A stretch of 64,000 nt of DNA from Drechslerella dactyloides (lineage: Eukaryota; Ascomycota; Orbiliomycetes; Orbiliales; Orbiliaceae). Each line of letters begins with the position of its first letter. Position 1 is the first letter of the stretch. A program made the translations under genes and the position numbers. Of this stretch, positions 57,064 to 64,000 are shown piece by piece. Under the pieces are notes generated by a model. It was not told the DNA's origin, searched no databases, and was given only the letters and a program-made list of their open reading frames with translations. The stretch covers positions 2,294,001 to 2,358,000 of the forward strand of contig JAGTWJ010000002.1 of assembly GCA_020064725.1 (NCBI GenBank). The letters run 5' to 3'.

Positions 57064-60000
57064 TATCTGACAGGGAAAGGGCCCTTCCGGCAGGACGTCG
57101 GTGCACAGTCCAGATCGCACTCAAACTGCCGGCGACGGCGGCGACGGCGGCGAAATCGTGCGCGGGCTGAACTGCGGTACTCCTGGCCGTCTATGGGGGA
57201 CAACGGGCGACGCGGGTGCAGGTTGACTGATTGGTGAGAACGGGCGAACGGCGCGCGTATCGATTGCAAGGAGGAATACCTCAGCACCTCTGTTGGAACT
57301 CTTCGTTTATTCGCCCGAACGAATGTTGTCAGTCAGGATTGAGGTGCGGAGGTCACCTGTTTTGGCTTCTGGATGCGAAGCTGGCTTGATAGTGACCAAT
57401 CTCGCTTGGGCGGACAAAACGGGAACCTGTGGCTCTTGCTGGGAGCTGGTGAGGTAGCCCCGCTATGAATCGGGGCTTACGAAAATTACGGCGGGCGGTG
57501 AGCGGTAACGATATCTCGATGGCTTTGAGTCGTCCGGTGCAGTGCTGAGCTGTGGCTATCTCCTTATGACATCGTCGAGATGATGGTGGGTAAAGATCCG
57601 AGCTAGTACGGGCTGCAGCTGGCCTGCGAGATTTTATTTTTACGATCTTATTTTTTGGGGGTTACTGGTTACCTCTTGCCTTCTGGCCTTCTTCTTTCTT
57701 TCTTTCCTTCTTGGACTTGTCTACGACAAAGAGCGCCGACGGACCAATAAGAAGAGCCCAAGCGATGAAAGCCGGAGTTACTTCGTACCGCCCGCATGTG
57801 GTATCCGTCGACAAACAGCGAAGCGTTCCGTATAAACTTTAAGCTATTTTGGCTGGATGCGTGGATATAAGTCTCGTCATCAGGTACAGCAACATTGGAC
57901 CCCCCCAGCAAAGGTTCAGGCTTACCGGTATTCTATTCTGGCCATATTGCTGGCCCAGTATCGCCGCGGGGCGGTACCTTCTGTGGCTTCGCAAGATACA
58001 CGGTACATCCCAGCTGCGCTATTTAGGCTGGGCGGCCCCGTTCTGGATCTCATCCAGCCTCTAGACTCCTCTGGCCCAGATTTGCGACGATTTATGGATC
58101 CTTTGCTCCTCCATTGCAGGCTAACTTGGTTATCTCCTGTGTTACCATGCAAAGCAGTTAATGTTAATTGCAAATAGCTCACGGTCATCGTTCCAGCTGG
58201 CTAGCCCGTTTGATCGCGCCGGATGCGGCCCGGATCACGCTGTTTGGTCCGATCTGGATTGGGCGGCTCCAGCTTCGGGCCACGTCGCGACGACTGCATG
58301 ATTAATGCTACAGCTACCAGCAGCTCTCTGGAATTTAGTCTCGGGTATTTGTAACAAATAATCCTCTGGAATGGTATGGCATAATATTCATTGCGTCTAC
58401 AGCATCAAAGCCGAGTGCATACGTGCCCTAGGCTGCAGCATTCGCATATACACATTCCACGATTCTCATGGCTGCGGTGTTCTCTCTGACACGGTATCAC
58501 GGTCATGCATGCCCGTTGACCACTAGTTAGTGGACGCGGTCACGTCTCGTGGCCTCTGTATGCACTATGCTCAACTGAGCTTCTTCTGGAAGCTTGATTG
58601 AACGACGGCAAAACGGTGCATTTACGTGCATACGCAGGTTAACTTGTGCAGAAGGCGTACGTGTGGAGGACTGAAGTCTGTCAGTAGCGTAACGAGGCAA
58701 GTTTACTTCATGCACGGCGTCTGTAGGTAATGAAATGTATGTACGGTATGTAATGTACGAGGGCAGGCAGGTGTCTCGTTTCATCACGACCAAACTCGGC
58801 CGTTGGGCTAGCCCTGCAACCCGTTACAGAATATAATACATACACATCGGGACATGGAGCTGTGGAGTTCTCGCAAGCCGGTACAGGCCGGCAACCGGAT
58901 TCTCTGATCTTGTCTCGGGCTTGAGCTAAAGAATATGATGGCGCTGGCCGTCGAGCGAGCTCCCTTGCGAGATACGCAAATAGGCACTTCTTCGCGAAGC
59001 CACAGGCAGGTTTCGTCCAATACCCTGGGTTAAAACAGTCCATTGCATTGCTGTTGGCGAAAGGCGACTCTTGAAATAGCTATAACATGGCTCCATAGCA
59101 ACGGAGCAGAGCGAGCTATTGCAGCATATGTCGACTCCTTCGACGTTACAGATTAAAGTTCCATTCAAGCCTTAGGCCCGCTTGTCTTGCGGAATTCGAT
59201 AATATCGATATAGGTGGCCTACTATCGCGTCGCGGGGATCCGACATGTAAAGGTCGAAAAGGGAAACAAAGGTGCGAATGTCGAGTATTTGCCGTCCTTT
59301 GTCACGCCATTTCAGATCACAGGGACGGGTGGAAGCGAAAACAGGGCAGCTTGCATGCCCGATTCAGCGACGAGATATGGGAATTTGGGCACATCGATAC
59401 CCACGTAGACGCTATAGTTCGTGTATTATGTCGTCTACATACTGCTTCCGTGATTGAGGTATGCCGATTTACATATGCGAGTAAAAGTATCTACTGGGAT
59501 GCTGACAGTGTCAACGATACTTTCCCCACACCACTCTTATCAATTGAGGTGCTTCATTATCAACTCGCGTAGTTACACGCCTGTGTGCATTCACCTCAAA
59601 CAGCTTTCATGTATATTGAAGCTCCCTGCATCACAAAATCAGACTACTTGCAAACCTGCAATGCATGCCATGCCGTGCAGCTCGACGAAAAGTCTATTTT
59701 ATGCACATTTGTACATCGAAGGGTCACACTAGCAGACCGTGTCTATAGATGGAGGTCTCCCAGATATGCAGTCTCGCCATGCACTACAGCTGTCCGTTAC
59801 ATGTGCGAAACGAAACTAATGCCAGTCCGCCTCCTCCCCGAGCGAGCGCGCTCTTACCGACTGTATTATGATCGCCCCGGGCTGCCCATCCTTGACACAA
59901 CATATTAAAGAGAGAGCGGCCGAGTCTTCCGTCTTCTTTATCGTGTGTCCACATCCACATCCACATCCACAAAAATTGGCTTGCATGATCATATGAGGCA

Positions 60001-63000
60001 ACGAGCGTCGGACAGCCTTCCGACAACATCGAATGCAAGAGGTCTATAGTAGCATCGATGATATAGGTACTTGGGCGCGACCACATGCAGGTTATTGAGA
60101 ACGCTCTATAACTTTTAGCGAATTTTATGAACGAGAACGTCGCGATGCACGTAACGTTCTCCGTGTAATCAAAAAAGTAGAGACAAGTCGTTGCAACGAT
60201 ATGCCGCTGACGCTAAAAGCTGCTGCAGCCGGCTGTGCACCTCATCCATGATGTTGAAGCTGCAGAGGGGAATGGGGCCTTTTAAAGGGTTTCTGAGGCC
60301 CCACTGAGCCGAGCATGTGGGACCGTCAGGTGAGCATCCCCACTTTTGAATTCAGGCGGGACAGCATGCGATTCGACAGCTTGTTGTATGAGGGATTTTT
60401 GCCACAAAAGCAAGTGCCACATCCGGACCAGGCCCCGTTGACAAGCAACAAGGTTCTACATGTACAGTTGGCTCGCATTCCGACTTATCCAACATTTACT
60501 AACATCACAGCTTTTGAGAACAGCCTATTAGGTTTGTTAGACTGTTCTTTGTTTTTCCATTTTCTTTCTTCGCTAGATGTTACAAATTATAGGTGGGTGG
60601 GCGATATAATTGGTACTGCGCAATGTACCGGTACCAAGAACTAGGTGCGTATAGGGCGTATGACAAATATAGAGAGGTACATATACAACCGGGTTACAAT
60701 CGGTCTGCTGTAATCGATCAACAAAGAATCGATCTCAATGGGGTTCAGAGAAGAAGAAGTAAAGCGAGCAGACAATGGACAAGAAGTTTGTTCGCAAATA
60801 TTACATTGGCGCAATTGGCCAACTTTGCTACGGTCTCGTCATTCAAACATACCCTAGCGATGCATTATGCAGCCATCCCGATTAAAGATGGTTTGAATAC
60901 TGCCCGATTCGGACGAAAACTTTGAATAGACACCGAGATAACCAGAAGTCTAAGTGTGAGCCACTTCTCTATCGTCTCGAGGAGGACGGGGGTAAGCGTC
61001 AGAGACACGCATTAATTGGCTTATCGGCACGAGTCAGCGCCAATGGGAGCACGTTTTCCTTCTATTTTCCCAGGCCGTCGTCCTGAATCTCAGAGTTTAT
61101 TTGTGTGTATTCAACTCTAGTCGGGAAGTATCGATCGAGTTGGCTAACACTGCAGAGCGCTCAGAAAGGTGTGGGTGACACAAGGAGCCAGCGCTCTGCA
61201 TGCCGGAAAAAGGAAAAGAGAATGAATGGGCACTAAAAAATATATTTAAGGTGGTGACACTCGCCGCAATCTCTCACGTTCGCGAGCCTCCCGCATGAAC
61301 TTTTGGGCTTATCAACGGATCGAAAGCGGGCTATACTCACTGTTCTTTGGTCTGTCTTGCCCGTCGTTATACAGCTAGTGTTACAAGTCGTCTCATCTTA
61401 TAAATTATTGTTCTCGGAAAGGAAGGGAGCATCAACTACGCCGGCTTGGTCGCTTAATTGACCAGGCTTCTGAGGAGGCTCAACGTTTTCAGCTCTGTTT
61501 TCGTCAAGGCTGTTGTTTGCTCGTGCTTGCATTTACGACGACGACTGTTTTATTTCTTTCCAACGAACATCCTTTGGTATTTCGGCTCGATTCTTCATTC
61601 GGACCGCTCAGAATTTGCTCCTCTGTTGTATTCCAACAATTACAACAAACTTGCGGAATATCCCAGCAACAATACGGACTTTAAACAGAGTATGTCCATG
61701 CCTCTGCAAACCTCATTCGCTGCGCTCATCAGCATCGCCCAAGTCGCGCGAGCTCGCCTGGGTCTTTAGCTAATCGTTTCCAGATCCATTGCGCCCTTCT
61801 TTTATCTCCTCCTCTCTGCGGGGTGGCCTTTTGGTCGAAAAAGTCACTTTTTTTCCAGCCAGGGTCTATAAAATACAGCTGTGGAATACCTTCCGCCTTG
61901 ATATAGCCCTATCCACATCTCGCTGTGCCCTCGTCCCCCACATCCAATTGCGAATTGCCAACCAAATTTCCCATTTTTCCGCATTTTCTGAAACGACATA
62001 CTATAAGAGCTATCGACAATAGTTGTCGGTCGACTCGAGCTCCCTACGGCATCCTTCGTAATATATATACACTTTCATACATATCCATCGGCGAACCGCG
62101 GATTGATATCTGCTTCGCGGGGCAAATTCCATATTGGACCTTCCGTATGTAAGTAGATCACTCCCCACGTGCGCATTACCTACCGTAATTTTGCCCACGC
62201 CTGCCTAGATGCGTCTGTTCTGCGAGCTGTGGTGTACGGCGCGATGACATGGCGGATTTTCCTCCATTCGATTTGCACTCGTCAGCTCGACCGCACGTCT
62301 AAGATTGACCGTCGTGTGGATGACTAATGCCCGTTTTTCGTAGAAAGCTTTTTATTTTGGGCAGTCCGAGTCCTGAATATACGTCGCAAGTTCGGAAAGA
62401 CCTACTCCATTGCTCCAGACCTCAAAACGTGTCGACGTCCATTCCGCACCTTGGCAAAAACAAGAAAACACTGCGTCGACGACGAAGAGGCGTGATCGGG
62501 TGAGTTCCTTTCTGCAAATTTCCGTCTGTGTTCTAGAGTCATTTTTTATTCCATGCTCGCTGGGTGTGACACTGCACGACGCTATCCCCGGGGTCCTGTG
62601 GCGGCTTCGAATGCTAGGCGAGACATCTCAACATCTCGCTCCGGCATACATAAGCAGCATGGCAGCTCGGCCAATACGAGTTGCATCTCAGCAGTTTCCC
62701 CTCCATCCGAGCTTTGCCGATACCTGCTCGCATCTCATCTTGATTCGACAGATTCGATCGATTAGTCGATTGCAGTATGTTGAGCCTTTTGAGTCACCTT
62801 GAATTTTTCTCCCTGCGGTCGATCTGGCTCCAGCGTGCGCCAGCGCTCTCTCCCTAAACGAGCATTATGCACACAGCTTGCGAGCGAGGTTCTTGGCCTC
62901 CGATGATAGCCTATCCGCAGGCTTTGAAATGTCCGTTAGCAGGTGATGAGCCTGCAGCGTGAATGCTGGCTAGTGCTGTTGAAATTCATTAGCACCGCGT

Positions 63001-63719
63001 TGGCTCGTGTGCGTGTGTGCACATTATACTATACCCTCCCCACCGCCGCCGGACTTCCATCGCGATATCATTGGCTGTCTCGTCTTGCCGAACCAATCGA
63101 CGTTGTGTTCCAGGGTACAACGTCTGTCAACAATATCACGATGCAATGACCCGGACAAACACGGCCGACTTGGATGTCGTTGTGCCCCACCTCCGTTTCT
63201 TTGTTCTGCTCGAGATACCTCCTGATTGTGGCTTCCTTGGTGCGATCGATAACGTCCAGAAAATGTATAAAATACGCCTGCCCAGAAGGATCCAGAGCAT
63301 GGACCTCCTGCTCGGATCCAAGCCTGATTATTGTTGTTTGCGCGGATTCACGATTTTCAGGGGTGGCACACTAGCCAACGGAACCCAACCGACTGACTCT
63401 TCTCCATCTCCAAGGTACCGAACATTATCTCCATCAGCTCCTGGATCTAGGTACCCCGACATCCATGGGCCCGCCGCCGATACACCCGCCAATTCATTGG
63501 TAACCGATACTTCCACCCGTTTTTTTCCTTATGTGGAGAATAAGCTTTTGCCGCCTTCCGGAAATCGTCTAGTTTGCATGTTTGTGTGATACTAGATGCA
63601 TGCGGATAGACGTCAACCGATATCATTTAAAACCGTCGCTTGTCGCTATCGCCTCGTGTCCGCCGGACGCTGAGTTTTCGCAGGGCGGCCTTCCAAGGTC
63701 AGGCCGGAAACGACTACCA
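57064..63719. other. Long gene-poor region at the right side
   Basis: About 6.7 kb upstream of the SH3-SAM-PH gene with no supported gene. Open frames up to 190 codons exist (63017-63589) but lack motifs. A CCACAT hexamer run lies at 59948-59971. From about 61200 the sequence becomes T/C-rich with TATATTTAA-like elements near 61240-61250, suggesting the promoter and long leader of a gene beginning near or past the right edge. Confidence 0.45.
59948..59971. repeat. CCACAT hexanucleotide repeat
   Basis: Four tandem CCACAT-type units in intergenic DNA; simple sequence repeat. Confidence 0.8.
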
Positions 63720-63889
63720 ATGGCAGCTATAGAGGCGAATCAATATCCACATGGCCACGATGCCAGGCGAGGCGATGAAGCTCCACTTGCGGGCCCGAAC
63801 CAGGCGATAAGGATTGATACATCGCTACCTGCGGGGCACCCCGGACGGCCGCCGAAACGAAAAGGCTCCCTGTCGAGCGCGAACTTTGA
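63720..63889 (+). CDS. Possible first exon of a nuclear protein running off the window
   Basis: An ATG in a good context (ACCAATGG) opens a frame reading MAAIEANQYPHGHDARRG, then DEAPLAGPNQAIRIDTSLP, and GHPGRPPKRKGSLSSANFE, where a candidate donor (GA-GTATGAC) occurs. GRPPKRK is an AT-hook or nuclear-signal-like motif. No family is recognised, and the continuation lies outside the window. It sits at the end of a long pyrimidine-rich leader-like region. Chance cannot be excluded. Confidence 0.3.
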
Positions 63890-64000
63890 GTATGACAACC
63901 CTAAAATTTACGCATGTGGATGTGTAGATGTTGTGTTTCCCTATGCTTGCATGCAGCTATACTTTTGTCTTCTGCGGGATGCCTAGAAACTCATATGCAG

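Noticed and set aside
61458..61769. 103-codon plus-strand frame in T/C-rich DNA
   Set aside because: Hydrophobic composition follows from pyrimidine-rich leader-like sequence; no motif and no splice support.
63017..63589. 190-codon plus-strand frame
   Set aside because: Ser/Pro-rich second half looks mildly coding, but there is no motif and start context is weak; may be part of a leader of the edge gene.

Overview
The window is nuclear DNA of a filamentous ascomycete (Pezizomycotina; Eurotiomycetes-like is my best guess, not proven). It has compact genes with short GT-AG introns, CTAAC-type branch points 10-25 bases before most 3' splice sites, and families typical of moulds: a NADPH oxidase, a DUF7727/Pro41-like membrane protein and a DUF7732-like surface protein. 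No CRISPR array, operon, rRNA gene, intact transposon or convincing tRNA was seen. Splice joins were worked out by hand by requiring phase to be kept and family sequence to continue across each junction.

Layout. 0.4-12 kb is a dense block of housekeeping genes, mostly in head-to-head pairs: V-ATPase subunit G (-) with PET117 (+), a coilin-like nuclear protein (-) with an eEF2-lysine methyltransferase of the EFM3/FAM86 type (+), and ribosomal protein S24 (-) with a membrane J-domain protein (+). A 150-residue orphan with a possible permuted-papain His/Cys arrangement follows at 11.4-12.0 kb. 12.0-15.5 kb has no intact gene, only a decayed coding-like stretch. 15.5-19.4 kb holds nucleoporin NSP1 (+) and the small SBDS-domain protein RTC3 (-). 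20.7-21.7 kb is a Gly/Ser/Lys-repeat secreted or surface protein. 25.2-29.0 kb is a 788-residue coiled-coil protein with an unusually long first intron and an open frame continuing about 98 codons past its stop. 30.8-32.5 kb is the ubiquitin shuttle DSK2.

34.3-42.4 kb holds two genes pointing away from each other across 5.7 kb without a gene: a 146-residue four-helix membrane protein resembling NoxD/Pro41 (proposed fungal p22phox counterpart) and a full NADPH oxidase, probably NoxA. If the first identity holds, this is a physically linked NOX catalytic/accessory pair. 46-57 kb holds a SNF2/RING (Uls1/Rrp-type) ATPase, a glutathione-dependent formaldehyde-activating (GFA) fold enzyme and a Boi1/2-Pob1-type SH3-SAM-PH polarity protein. 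57-63.7 kb has no recognisable gene; the right edge may hold the first exon of a nuclear protein that runs off the window.

Together the genes describe ordinary mould cell biology: vacuolar and mitochondrial function, translation, nuclear pore and Cajal-type bodies, proteostasis, polarity and ROS signalling. The most unusual signals are gene-structure ones: an exon contributing only ATG, coding microexons of 9, 23 and 24 bases, a GC-AG intron, a possible stop-codon readthrough and a 1.35 kb intron.
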